A stretch of 32,572 bases of DNA from Geomonas anaerohicana (GCF_016458305.1 NZ_JAEMHL010000021.1:1-32572), one strand, 5' to 3'; shown: positions 6,695-15,098, numbered from the stretch's first letter. Notes: a model not told the origin generated them from the sequence alone. Made by a program: numbers and translations.

Positions 6695-8017
6695 TTACGT
6701 AGTAGGGAGTCCTAGTTTATCGAAAAAGCATTTGTTGCGTTCTTTTGCCGAATTTACAAGACGATTATAAAATATAACTTCAATGTAGGCCTTGAAGCCT
6801 GGATTGTATCCAAAATAGCCGAGGTGATCACTAGTAACAGTCAAACCATGAATCTTACAGCGATTGATCATTGTTGGGGTTGAGTCGCAAACAACATAAC
6901 AGAATCCTGGTATATCAGGGGAATGCGGGATAGGTCGACCGTTTGCGGTTGAAACAGATCCGTTGCGAACTCTGTCCAAATATCCAAGAGCTTGTTCAAT
7001 AGGATCTTTTTCTTCACCTTGTTGTGCGTCATTCCTCATTGGACGTTTGATCTCGACAACAACAATAGAAGCTAGCGGTAAGCCTGCACTTTCTGCCACT
7101 AAGATGGGATTGTCAAATACGTTTAGGGACAACAGATCAGGCTCCTTGGTTTCTGAGGCTCCAGTGATGGGCATTGAGGCCAAGGTCTTGTCTGAGGCTA
7201 AATAATTGTGGAAAGCTAGCCTTTCATCTATTAACCATAGGTTACAGTTGTCTATCAAAAGCTCATTAGAGTCTTTTCCCATTGGCATAATCAAGTTGTG
7301 TATTAGATCTTCTCGAGCATACCTGCCATCTGGTCCGCGTTGTATTGCTTTTTCGAGCAAGTCCAATATCACCTTACGATGCGACACATAATTAGCCAGG
7401 TCAGATTTTTTTATATCTTCAGCTGTACTAAGATATTTATCCAAGCGCTTCTTATAATCTGCCCATTCTTCATTAATTCTAGGGATCATAATTTCGTGAC
7501 CCTCAGATAGCAATTTACTTTCTAACTCCGTAAGATACTTGTGCAAGATGAGATCCAACTCTTTATCCGAAATATTAGGGTCTACGGAAAGCTGATCTTC
7601 TGGAATATAGGACAATATTGGTCGGTATCGTGGAGCTTTGTTACAAACAAAGAAATCAAGGCGCTCACGGCCTCTTTTCCTACTTTCCTTTAGATATTCT
7701 CCTAGGTGGTCCTTTGCCTTTTCAAGAACCAACTCGCGTATATCTGAGAAAGAAATCTGATCTCCGGCGAATAGACCGTCAACGTCATCATCTATGTCAA
7801 ACCCGGTCCTCTCGGAACGAACCTTATCATTCAGATACTGCGAACTTACGTAGCAGGAATAGATAAATCCTCCAGAGCCATCATCAATCCTTCCATATAA
7901 CCCAGACAACTTTCCTTTTATACATTCTTCTTTAACTAGCCTATTGGCTGCACAATAAGCAATCATATGTGACTGACTTGTATTAGAGTAAAGCCTTACA
8001 TGAGTTAATTCGAACAT
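6695..8017 (-). CDS. C-terminal part of a GHKL-associated protein with PD-(D/E)XK nuclease domain
   Basis: The 440-aa frame begins one codon after the TGA that ends the GHKL ATPase, in the same reading frame. The first 120 residues look like the transducer part of the ATPase protein rather than a fresh N terminus. Residues 250-345 hold a nuclease-type core: WLIDERLAFHNYL (E265), EPDLL (292-296), VVVEIKRPMRND (319-330), then DPIEQALGYLDRVR, which matches a PD-(D/E)XK layout E...PD...E-x-K with a following Gln. The end, KCFFDKLGL, is typical of long GHKL-ATPase/nuclease proteins. DNA cleavage controlled by ATP binding is the likely activity (inference). Confidence 0.7.
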   Translation of the reverse strand: MFELTHVRLYSNTSQSHMIAYCAANRLVKEECIKGKLSGLYGRIDDGSGGFIYSCYVSSQYLNDKVRSERTGFDIDDDVDGLFAGDQISFSDIRELVLEKAKDHLGEYLKESRKRGRERLDFFVCNKAPRYRPILSYIPEDQLSVDPNISDKELDLILHKYLTELESKLLSEGHEIMIPRINEEWADYKKRLDKYLSTAEDIKKSDLANYVSHRKVILDLLEKAIQRGPDGRYAREDLIHNLIMPMGKDSNELLIDNCNLWLIDERLAFHNYLASDKTLASMPITGASETKEPDLLSLNVFDNPILVAESAGLPLASIVVVEIKRPMRNDAQQGEEKDPIEQALGYLDRVRNGSVSTANGRPIPHSPDIPGFCYVVCDSTPTMINRCKIHGLTVTSDHLGYFGYNPGFKAYIEVIFYNRLVNSAKERNKCFFDKLGLPTT

Positions 8018-8020
8018 AAT

Positions 8021-8743
8021 TCATTTTATTTTAATTTGTTCTTGCTTCGCTGAAGCACGCATGTTCGATTCATAAATTTCATCTAGATTAAATGTATCAG
8101 TCCCATCTATTATGAATATTTGAGGTGCTCCGTCAGGTCTTACATAGTACCATAGACAGTGCTCGAACAAACTTTTTGCTATGCTTTCAGCGGATTTTTT
8201 AGAGGCCTCACGGTATCCTTTCATGAATCCATCAAGATGGACAGAGGTTCTTGCATCAATTCGAGTGGTAGCAGCAGTTTTTTCGTTGACGACCCCAGCC
8301 GAAGGATCAAAATCAAACGTTCTGCGAAGTAGCGTTCCCCCTGGTTCTCTATAGATGCTTTCAATTCCTACTTTGTTAAATGCTTTTAGCCATAAAAGTC
8401 GGCCAACTCCTCTACACCCTTTATCTATTTTGTAATCACTGTCCAGAGTTTTAAAAGACAAAAAATTTCTATCTGAAAAACCAACTCCGTTGTCATGTAC
8501 CTTAAAGCCAATTATTTCTGCAAGAGGTTCTCTACCCGGTTTATTTTCGCTGGCATCATAATCAAATTGTGACTGCTCGCCTCTAATGATTTCTACATCT
8601 ATTCTCCCTAGATCAAGACGTAACCCTGCTTCCTCAATAGAATGAATTGAGTTTACTACTGCCTCAAATAACGGAAGCAGTCCACTTGTTTTCGGAAGGC
8701 TTGTGTGCTTGACTCGCCCAAGTAGATTTGTATTCATCCCCAT
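8021..8743 (-). CDS. GHKL (HSP90/MutL/MORC-type) ATPase domain, ending at an in-frame TGA
   Basis: All GHKL ATP-binding motifs are visible in the 240-aa product: the N box LFEAVVNSIHSI (E27, N31), the DNGVG box (84-88) and the lid GCRGVG (109-114). The start at 8743 is chosen because GAGGAG lies about 10 nt upstream; a GTG at 8752 abuts that site too closely. The frame stops at TGA (8021-8023), then continues as ATT-ATG into the 440-aa nuclease part without a frame change. Together the two would make one protein of about 680 residues. GHKL ATPases linked to nucleases occur in several bacterial defence systems. Confidence 0.75.
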   Translation of the reverse strand: MGMNTNLLGRVKHTSLPKTSGLLPLFEAVVNSIHSIEEAGLRLDLGRIDVEIIRGEQSQFDYDASENKPGREPLAEIIGFKVHDNGVGFSDRNFLSFKTLDSDYKIDKGCRGVGRLLWLKAFNKVGIESIYREPGGTLLRRTFDFDPSAGVVNEKTAATTRIDARTSVHLDGFMKGYREASKKSAESIAKSLFEHCLWYYVRPDGAPQIFIIDGTDTFNLDEIYESNMRASAKQEQIKIK

Positions 8744-8894
8744 TGCAGTCACTCTCCTCTAATGAACAGTGTGGACGCTCTTTAAACTCCCCTATCTGCA
8801 GACAGCGCTTTAACTATCTCCTCTCCTTTAGGGAAGAACATGGACGATCCGACTTCGTGAGCTTCTCACGCCTTTGAAGAACATCTTCTCTACC

Positions 8895-8942
8895 ACAGGT
8901 TGGTCCACCAACTGTGTTTCCCATAATGGGGGAAACTGGTGG
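8895..8942. repeat. Overlapping, mutually exclusive inverted repeats
   Basis: One hairpin pairs GTTGG (8899-8903) with CCAAC (8908-8912), extended by ACA/TGT. A second pairs CCACCA...GTTTCCC (8905-8922) with GGGAAAC-TGGTGG (8930-8942), with a 5-nt bulge in the left arm. They share the CCACCAAC stretch, so only one can form at a time. The site lies between the 9035-9334 gene and the start of the GHKL operon, both leftward; it could be an attenuator or terminator. Confidence 0.45.
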
Positions 8943-9034
8943 AACATAGCTGACACAGCAACAACATGCGCATGCCTGTAGGGTGAACTCCGGCGCAACC
9001 TCTGGTTAAAACTGTGTACCCTGTTGCCTTTGCA

Positions 9035-9334
9035 TTAGTCCTCCCATTCGACGTAATGCCGTTCCAGGACTTCGCCCCCCTGCCTTAGGACCATTTCGAT
9101 CTTGTTTATGTCAGGTAGGTTTTGGAAAGGGCCAGACTGATCGTAAGAGCGTAATGCCCCTTGTATCGCCGCATCTTGATTAAAAAGCTGATAACAATAC
9201 CTTATCGATACGGGACTGCCCTCATCTATTTCTTGAATCCCCAAAGCGAGAGAAATTTCGCGGAAGTGTTCAAGATCCTGATCCCTCTTCGCTTGATCCA
9301 TTGCGGCCTTGACCAGTTTGAAAATTTCTCTCAT
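9035..9334 (-). CDS. Small hypothetical protein
   Basis: The frame is open from 9412, but the ATG at 9334 (MREIFKLVKAAMDQAKRDQD) has GGAG about 10 nt upstream and gives 99 aa. The product is soluble, helical at the N terminus, with charged residues throughout and an acidic end (RHYVEWED). No family was recognised. It lies upstream of the GHKL gene on the same strand, separated by about 290 bp that include competing hairpins, so it may share a promoter with it. Confidence 0.5.
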   Translation of the reverse strand: MREIFKLVKAAMDQAKRDQDLEHFREISLALGIQEIDEGSPVSIRYCYQLFNQDAAIQGALRSYDQSGPFQNLPDINKIEMVLRQGGEVLERHYVEWED

Positions 9335-9530
9335 CGCAATTATTCTCCACGTCCATTTTGATCCCAACTGGTGAGCAGGCGCAGCATACCATGCCAAGTT
9401 AATGAATGACAATGATAAACTGTTCCTGCGTACCGGTTGGCATGCCGCTATTTTTTGTTAAAGTACGCCACAAGAGTATAGGGGTTTGGAGCGGAGGCCA
9501 TATCCATTTTTCTGATTGGGGTGAATAGAC

Positions 9531-11223
9531 ATGACGTCCCTATCACCGGGGATGGTATCGGGACAGGCGGGCGGGTATTTCTCCAGGGAGGACTACTACC
9601 TGCGAGGCACCGAGAACGAGTGCGTGTGCCACTGGCACGGTCGGGGGGCGAAAGCGCTGAGGCTCGACGGCCCGGTGGGTGAAGAGGAGTTCCGGGTGCT
9701 GTGCCGTGGGGAGGACCCAGAGGGAAACCGGATCGTGGCCCCTGACGCGGGACCGGAAGAACGATTTGCCCGTCGAGACGCACCGGGCCGGCAACGACTG
9801 CACCTTCTCCGCTCCCAAGTCCGTCTCCATCGCCCATGCTACAGGGGTGGACCAGGTCAGGGAGGCGCACGACGAGGCGGTTCTCTCGGTCCTCTCGCAC
9901 TTGGAGGAGCATTACTGCCATTACCGCACCCCCGAGGGGAGTAAGTGCGGCGATATGGTGGCGGCGAAGTTCGACCACGCCACCTCCCGCAACGTGGATC
10001 CGCAACTGCACTCCGACGTCTTCGTGGTGAACGCGGTGCACACCGGGGAAGGGAGCTGGAGGGCGAACGAACCGAGGGCCATTTTTCAGGACCAGAAGTC
10101 CCTGGGACTTTTGTATCGGCAGGCTCTCGCCCGGGAACTTTCGGAGGGGGGCTTCGAGGTGAACAGTGACCCGGATTTTCGAGCGAGGCTTCGAAGAGTG
10201 CGGCACCTATTTCGCCCAGGTGAGGCAAGAGCTGGAACGGGGCCGGGAGCTTTCCATCTCCCGCACCGCTCCCGAGGCCTCGCACGTGGTGGAGCTGGCG
10301 CTTCGGGATCTCACCGAGCGCGAGGCCGTGCTGGACCGGGCGCGATTTCTGGACCAGGCGGTGCTCGTTTCGGGGGGAGCATTCCCTTGCCGAGCTGAAC
10401 CTCGCCATCGACGGCGAGATTCCCGAGCAGCGGCTCGGGCGTGACGCCAGGGGACGGTAGTTCTAACACGCGGGAGATGCTGGAGCTGGAGTCCCGGAAC
10501 CTGAAGAGGATCAGGGAATTTCCTCTCTTCGAGAGCGTGGCGCGCGTCCCCGAGGTCGAGGCGTACCTGGAGCTTTGGCAGGAGAGAGAGGGCGTCCGGC
10601 TGACAGCCGGACAGAAAGCCGAGGTTCACCTAGAACTGACCGGGAGCCGGGGCGTGGCCCTCACCATCGGGGACCCAGGGCCCGCCAAGACCTCCACCCT
10701 GGCGATCGTCGAGAGGTTCAACGAGGAGGTATTGCGCCCCCCGAGGGGAGGGGAGGGAGCATCTTTCTGTCAACCTTTCCTATACCGGGAAGGCGGCCCA
10801 GGAATTGTCCCTCACCACCGGAAGGCCCGCCTTCACCCTCGACAGTTTCGAAAATGGGAATCCGGCTTCCCAGTTTGCCCTACAGAGGGCGAACGGCGAG
10901 CCGCCCATGGTAGTGGTAGCGATGGAAAAATTCTAATTCCAGAAGGGCAGGAGACGCAAGTGGTGCTCCAGGTGGATGAGGGTAACTTTCTCGGGGCAAG
11001 GCAGGCGGAGCATCCGCTCGATGTGGTCGAAGAGCTGCGGCAAAGGGGCGTCCCGGTAAAGCTTCATCTGCTCGGAGACTCGAAGCAGATGCAGGTGAGT
11101 CCAGGCGGGAAACGTCGCCCCACTCTGCAGAGGTCTGGACCAAGGGGACGGTTGACTAGGCCCACCAGACCGACGTCCTACAGCAAAGAACTGCGGGGGC
11201 TCCTCAAGATCACGCGCGAGTGA
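9531..11223 (+). pseudogene. Decayed MobF (TrwC/TraI-like) relaxase-helicase
   Basis: At least three frames carry consecutive pieces of one protein. From 9531: GQAGGYFSREDYYLRG, the N-terminal catalytic-tyrosine region of TrwC-type relaxases, and WHGRGAKALRLDGPV. Another frame continues at about 9780: DCTFSAPKSVSIAHA, AKFDHATSRNVDPQLHSD (family members usually have a His triad here; HSD is altered), to about 10190. The next frame carries VRQELERGRELSISRTAPEA, and from 10441 the helicase: GDPGPAKTS (a degraded GxAGTGKT Walker A), VVLQVDEGNFLGAR (motif II) and LLGDSKQMQ (motif III). The product is far short of a full-length relaxase-helicase. It was once the transfer protein of a mobile element. 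Confidence 0.85.
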
Positions 11224-11306
11224 ACCGGGGTGACCGAGGAGACACGTGGTTCCCATACGTTTAAGCTAACAGCGGACCTCGCTTCGCTCGGCTTTATTTT
11301 TCCTTA

Positions 11307-11344
11307 TACACCTGACGCAGCCCTTCGGCGCAGCATCAGGTGTA
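11307..11344. other. oriT-like inverted repeat
   Basis: TACACCTGA and TCAGGTGTA form a perfect 9-bp inverted repeat around a 20-nt centre containing GCC-CTTC-GGC. It lies between the dead relaxase gene and a ribbon-helix-helix-like gene, the usual place for an origin of transfer in relaxase modules. No nic consensus could be confirmed, and a terminator for the relaxase transcript is an alternative. Confidence 0.4.
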
Positions 11345-11453
11345 AGTCCTTGAAAAAGGCCGAAAAACCTGCCGCCAGAACGGCGCCTAAAGTGCGTTAA
11401 GTCACTGATATCACTGCCGGGCCAGGTGGTCCAGCGGTCAAGAGGAATCAGAG

Positions 11454-11795
11454 ATGGCAAAAAGTAAGATGAATCAGAGATTACCTCCCGAGGTTTTCGA
11501 GCGGTTGATGCAAATGCAGGAGTCCCAAAAGCTCTCCATGGGAGACCTCATTTCCAGCGCGCTGGACGCTCTGGAACGGGAAGTATATCTCCCGGAAACG
11601 CTTCTGGAGCGCGTCGAAAATCTGGAGGTTTTAGCCCTCTCCATCATAGAAAAAGTCGGGCTTCTGGATCAGAAAACACTGAGCGCTGACAAGATAAAGT
11701 ACTTTTTCCAAGTCTTGGAAAAACAGCTGGTCGCCCACGACCAAACCGAGCATGCACGTTTCGAACGGATCGCAGGTCCGCGTTGTTTCGATTGA
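11454..11795 (+). CDS. Ribbon-helix-helix-like DNA-binding protein, possible relaxosome accessory
   Basis: The 113-aa product starts with KMNQRLPPEVFERLMQMQES and SMGDLISSALDALERE, a strand-helix-helix pattern with the polar turn seen in RHH proteins. A predicted coiled coil follows (LLERVENLEVLALSIIEKVG). AGAGGAA lies about 9 nt before the ATG. Small RHH proteins next to relaxase genes bind oriT or act as MobC/TraY-like accessories. Unlike the relaxase, this frame is intact. A role as repressor of the locus is equally possible. Confidence 0.55.
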   Translation: MAKSKMNQRLPPEVFERLMQMQESQKLSMGDLISSALDALEREVYLPETLLERVENLEVLALSIIEKVGLLDQKTLSADKIKYFFQVLEKQLVAHDQTEHARFERIAGPRCFD

Positions 11796-11854
11796 GAGGG
11801 GGGGCAGCCGCCACCTAAGAAGGAGGCGAAAAAGAGGCGCTAAATTTTGGACCA

Positions 11855-11884
11855 AAGCAGCCGGCGCTGACCCGCCGGCTGCTT
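11855..11884. terminator. Strong GC-rich hairpin
   Basis: AAGCAGCCGGC and GCCGGCTGCTT form a perfect 11-bp stem around an 8-nt loop, 60 bp beyond the RHH-like stop. No T run follows beyond TT. It separates the convergent RHH-like gene and the 11995-12666 gene, so it may serve both. Confidence 0.6.
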
Positions 11885-11994
11885 CAGACGGTCCCGGCCC
11901 GTTCTCCGGGGTACGGCTTCGCTCGCGCTGCACCGTCCCCCTCCGAACCGGCCCTTGTCGAGGCGGGGAGTGCCCCGCGCCCACTCCATATTTT

Positions 11995-12666
11995 TTACTG
12001 TTCCAAAAGCTTCCGGGCCAGCGCGTGCAGTTCCGCGTTGGCAAGCGCCAGCACCTTCTTTTTGACCGACCGAGAGTAGTACTCCTGCTCCGTTTTGGTC
12101 ATGGGGAGCCCCTCCAGTTTCTTCCTGAAGAGGTCTGTCTGCTTAGGCGAGAAGACCTGGGAGAGCGCGAAGGCGAGGGAGAATTCGTCGTACCTTTCCT
12201 TCCTGCGCCGGGTGCGCTCCGCGTTCTGTTCCACGTACAGTTCGAAGTTCTTCTTCAGGCGCTCCGGCGAAAATTCAGCTTCCTCCCAAGTGACCGGCTC
12301 GTCCGATCCGAGATCTTTGCGCCACGCTTTCACCTGCTCTTTGTCTTCAGGTGAGAGTTCCTTCTTGAGCTTCGCAGCCCATCCGAACTCCAGGTGGTAA
12401 AGCGCGTAGAGAGAGAGTGACATAAGGCGGAGCCGCTCCAGGTTGAGGTGGTCCCGCTCTTCCGGCAGGAGCTTTTGGACCTTTTCGAAGCTGAAGCGGT
12501 AGTCCTCGGCGGCGTTCGCCAGCAGCACCGGGAAGAGTTCCCAGAGCCGTCCGTCGCCGCTTTTCACGACCTCGGCCACCGTCTCATTTACGTCCAGAGC
12601 CTCGTCCGGCTCGAACATCGGCAGGCCGAGTCTGGACAGGCTTTTCATCAGCTCCCGGTTATCCAT
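11995..12666 (-). CDS. Partner protein of a DUF6036-type nucleotidyltransferase
   Basis: A 223-aa, highly charged, all-helical soluble protein with no catalytic motif visible. Its ATG lies inside the end of the nucleotidyltransferase gene (8-bp overlap). This fixed arrangement, a DUF6036-like nucleotidyltransferase followed by a helical protein of about 220 aa, is a recurrent two-gene module and resembles AbiE-type toxin-antitoxin pairs in logic. Which of the two is toxic cannot be read from the sequence. The module sits in island 1 behind a repeated operator region, so joint autoregulation is likely (inference). Confidence 0.65.
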   Translation of the reverse strand: MDNRELMKSLSRLGLPMFEPDEALDVNETVAEVVKSGDGRLWELFPVLLANAAEDYRFSFEKVQKLLPEERDHLNLERLRLMSLSLYALYHLEFGWAAKLKKELSPEDKEQVKAWRKDLGSDEPVTWEEAEFSPERLKKNFELYVEQNAERTRRRKERYDEFSLAFALSQVFSPKQTDLFRKKLEGLPMTKTEQEYYSRSVKKKVLALANAELHALARKLLEQ

Positions 12667-13246
12667 GCAGTCCCTTTTCTTTCAGCAGATCCACGAAATG
12701 TTCGATGTGCGGCCTGAGCCTTGCTTCCGAGATGTCGTACAGGATCATCTCCTGAAAATGCGCCACCAACGCGTCGACATCGATCTCCGAGATCTTCGCT
12801 TCAGCGAGCATGAGGCAGTCGTCGAAGTCCACCCTGGTGCCCCGCATCAGCTTACTGCAGATGAGGTCGTAGTAGTTCAGAATGCCGAGGTACAGGTGCG
12901 AATACTCACGGAGGAGGAAGTGCCTCCCTTCCTCCAGCGGCGAGGCGAGAAGCCCCGTAGTGTGGATGTTTGTTCCCGGGAAGAGGTCAAACTGGAAGAT
13001 CTCCCCCTGGCGCTGCCACCCCGATTGGGTCACCCTTTGGTACCCCATCTGCTCCAGGTTCCGGGTGAGGTAGGCGTGCTCCTTCAATACCGGCACCACA
13101 AAGTCGACGTCCTTGGTTGAGGCCTTGATGTCCAGCAGCGTGAGGGCGGTGCCGCCGCAGGCGATCAGATGCACCCGGCGCTTCAGGCGCCGGTTCCACT
13201 CTTCTAGGATCTCGAAGAGTTGCTCTTTTCCGAGTCTATATTTCAT
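12659..13246 (-). CDS. DUF6036-like nucleotidyltransferase
   Basis: The 195-aa product has ACGGTALTLLDIKASTKDVD followed by FVVP (29-52), a Pol-beta-type nucleotidyltransferase core with GG-x-A and the T-K-D-V-D-F segment. A middle region with FDLFPGT is typical of the DUF6036/AbiEii-related group. AAGGA lies 7 nt before the ATG. It overlaps the partner gene by 8 bp. The promoter region directly upstream contains three TACAAA-type repeats spaced exactly 22 bp apart. The module is probably toxin-antitoxin-like or defensive. Confidence 0.75.
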   Translation of the reverse strand: MKYRLGKEQLFEILEEWNRRLKRRVHLIACGGTALTLLDIKASTKDVDFVVPVLKEHAYLTRNLEQMGYQRVTQSGWQRQGEIFQFDLFPGTNIHTTGLLASPLEEGRHFLLREYSHLYLGILNYYDLICSKLMRGTRVDFDDCLMLAEAKISEIDVDALVAHFQEMILYDISEARLRPHIEHFVDLLKEKGLHG

Positions 13247-13260
13247 ATTGTATCCTTTAG

Positions 13261-13310
13261 TACAAATTTATGTATAAATCAATACAAAACTATGTACTTT
13301 TTCATACAAA
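13261..13310 (-). promoter_or_regulatory. Operator array with 22-bp period before the nucleotidyltransferase pair
   Basis: TACAAATTTATGTA (13261), TACAAAACTATGTA (13283) and a third TACAAA (13305) recur at exactly 22 bp, about two helical turns. The first two have TACA-N6-TGTA dyad symmetry. The whole stretch is AT-rich in a GC-rich surrounding and lies 15-64 bp upstream of the ATG. Cooperative binding by a dimeric repressor is the simplest reading. Confidence 0.6.
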
Positions 13311-13505
13311 GCAAAACCTTAAACCGGATCCAGTCGTGTAACCATGAAATGGAGCAGGAGCCTTAGGGTTTCCGGGTACCCAGCTTGGGCGGGCGGAGCA
13401 CTTTTCCTCATCTTTTGGAGCACTGGGTGGAATAGTGTGGTTAAATCTTTCCAAGATTGGGAGTAGTTGGAGCTAACGTACAGAGAAGCGACAGGGAGGT
13501 TGCAC

Positions 13506-13787
13506 ATGAACGATGCTAACGTGCTGCCCGGCGACGGGTACGTGAGGCTGCCCCAGATCATCGGGCAAAAGGTAGTTACCCAGGAACAGGCGGCGGCGAA
13601 CAGGAAATCCGGCAGGGGACCGAAGACGCCGAGGCCCGCTATTACCCCCCTCTTTCCCGTGAGCCGGGCGGGATGGTATGCCGGGATCAAGAAGGGAATT
13701 TATCCGCCGCCGGTCAAGCTCTCGGATCGGATTTCTGCCTGGACGGTTCAGTCAATCCGGGCCCTGCTTGAGAAAGGCTCATCATAA
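13506..13787 (+). CDS. AlpA-like regulator / excisionase-type HTH protein
   Basis: The start at 13506 is chosen because GGGAGG lies 7 nt upstream; a longer frame from 13467 lacks one. The 93-aa product has the AlpA/MerR-like pattern GYVRLPQIIG, then TPLFPVSRAGWYAGIKKGIY followed by PPPVKLSDRISAW and TVQSIRALLEKG. An insertion of about 25 residues rich in Lys/Arg/Pro separates the first strand from the helix-turn-helix. AlpA relatives activate or assist excision by P4-type integrases, and such an integrase is the convergent neighbour, about 90 bp away. Confidence 0.75.
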   Translation: MNDANVLPGDGYVRLPQIIGQKVVTQEQAAANRKSGRGPKTPRPAITPLFPVSRAGWYAGIKKGIYPPPVKLSDRISAWTVQSIRALLEKGSS

Positions 13788-13840
13788 GAAGGCGGCACAA
13801 GTGGCGCGGATCGGAAGCGGTGCAGTGATAGCAAAGAAGA

Positions 13841-13862
13841 CCCCTTGTCTTCCGGCAAGGGG
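13841..13862. terminator. Bidirectional terminator between AlpA-like gene and integrase
   Basis: CCCCTTG and CAAGGGG pair around TCTTCCGG, with AAGAAGA on the left and CCTCTTGT on the right. It lies between the convergent 3' ends of the AlpA-like gene and the integrase gene. Confidence 0.65.
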
Positions 13863-13880
13863 CCTCTTGTAATCTCTGTT

Positions 13881-15098
13881 CTAGGCCTCTCTTTTGAACG
13901 GCAGCACCTTCGCTCCGGCCTTAAGCCCGTCCAGGTAATCCGCCCAAGTCTGCATCATTTTGCGCCGCTCGGCAAGGTGGGCCGTGCGGTTGTAGGCGCG
14001 ACCGTTGGGGTCGCGCAGCGCGTGGGCCAGTTGCTGCTCGATGTAGTCCGGCCGGATCTGCAGCACCTCGTCCAGGATAGTACGCGCCATGGCCCTAAAG
14101 CCGTGGCCGGTCATCACGTCCCCGTCGTACCCCATTCTTCTCAGGGCGGCGTTGACCGTGTTCTCGGACATGCAGCGGTCGAAGGTTCTCCCGGAGGGGA
14201 ACAGGTAGCGGCTGGTGCCAGAGTAGGGCTGCAGTTCCTTCAGGATGTCCAGCGCCTGGGTGGAGAGCGGGACGATGTGGGGCGCCTTGGTCTTCATGCG
14301 CTGAGCCGGTATGTTCCACTGTTCAGCTTCGAAATCGATCTCGGACCATTCCGCCTGTCTGAGCTCGCCGGGGCGCACGAAGACGAGCGGCGCGAGTCGC
14401 AGGGCGCACCTCACCACGAAACCGCCCTGGTAGGCGTCGAGGTCGCGCAATAGCGGTGCCACTTCCTTGGGCTCGGTGATGGCGGCGTGGTTGCGTCCCT
14501 TGGCCGGGGGGATGGCCCCTTTGAGGTCGGCAGCGACGTCGCGCTTCGCCCTCCCCGTGGCGATGGCGTACCGGAACACCTGGCCGCAGATCGTCTTTAC
14601 CCGGTGCGTCGTTTCCAGGGCACCCCGCGCCTCGATGCGGCGCAGCACCGCCAGGAGTTCCGGCGCCTCGATCTCGCCGATGGGGGCTCCGCCTAACCAG
14701 GGGAAGACGTTTTGTTCCAGGCGGGCCAGGATGGTCTGCGCGTGCCCCTCGGTCCAGGTCGGCTTGAACCGCTCCCACCACTCCCGGGCCACGATCTCGA
14801 AGCTGTTCGCCGCACGCTGTTCCCGGGCACACTTTTGCGCCCGGCGGGCCGCTCCGGGATCAACGCCGTTTCTCAACTCTTTGCGGGCCGCCCGCATCAG
14901 GTCGCGCGCCTCGGCGAGCGGTACCTGCGGGTAGGTCCCGAGAGCCAGCACCTTTTCCTTCCCTTCGAAGCGGTATTTGAGCCGCCAGTATTTCCCGCCG
15001 CCGGGATTGATCAGCAGGTACATTCCCTCGCTGTCCGAAAGCTTGATCGGCTTCGCTCCCGGCTTTGTATTTCGTATCTTTACGTCCGTCAGTGCCAC
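13881..15098 (-). CDS. P4-type tyrosine integrase (island 1)
   Basis: Integrates and excises DNA by tyrosine-recombinase chemistry. The N-terminal arm-binding DUF4102 domain is clear: LTDVKIRNTKPGAKPIKLSD, then GMYLLINPGGGKYWRLKYR and LGTYPQVPLAEARD. A core-binding SAM-like domain follows, then the catalytic domain with Arg (VRPGELRQAEW), Lys (RMKTKAPHIVPL), HGFR and the Tyr region (RAYNRTAHLAERRKMMQTWA). All catalytic residues are present at normal length (405 aa). The GTG at 15098 is preferred over 15110 because GGAGG lies 5 nt before it. The gene starts about 170 bp from the att copy at 15270, the usual place for the enzyme of an island. Confidence 0.93.
   Translation of the reverse strand: MALTDVKIRNTKPGAKPIKLSDSEGMYLLINPGGGKYWRLKYRFEGKEKVLALGTYPQVPLAEARDLMRAARKELRNGVDPGAARRAQKCAREQRAANSFEIVAREWWERFKPTWTEGHAQTILARLEQNVFPWLGGAPIGEIEAPELLAVLRRIEARGALETTHRVKTICGQVFRYAIATGRAKRDVAADLKGAIPPAKGRNHAAITEPKEVAPLLRDLDAYQGGFVVRCALRLAPLVFVRPGELRQAEWSEIDFEAEQWNIPAQRMKTKAPHIVPLSTQALDILKELQPYSGTSRYLFPSGRTFDRCMSENTVNAALRRMGYDGDVMTGHGFRAMARTILDEVLQIRPDYIEQQLAHALRDPNGRAYNRTAHLAERRKMMQTWADYLDGLKAGAKVLPFKREA

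Noticed and set aside
8021..8023. TGA as a selenocysteine codon
   Set aside because: The family is not a known selenoprotein and no SECIS-like hairpin was obvious just downstream; nonsense mutation or a gene split is simpler.
9448..10408. Minus-strand frames of 183-252 aa
   Set aside because: They are Pro/Arg-rich shadows of the decayed relaxase gene.
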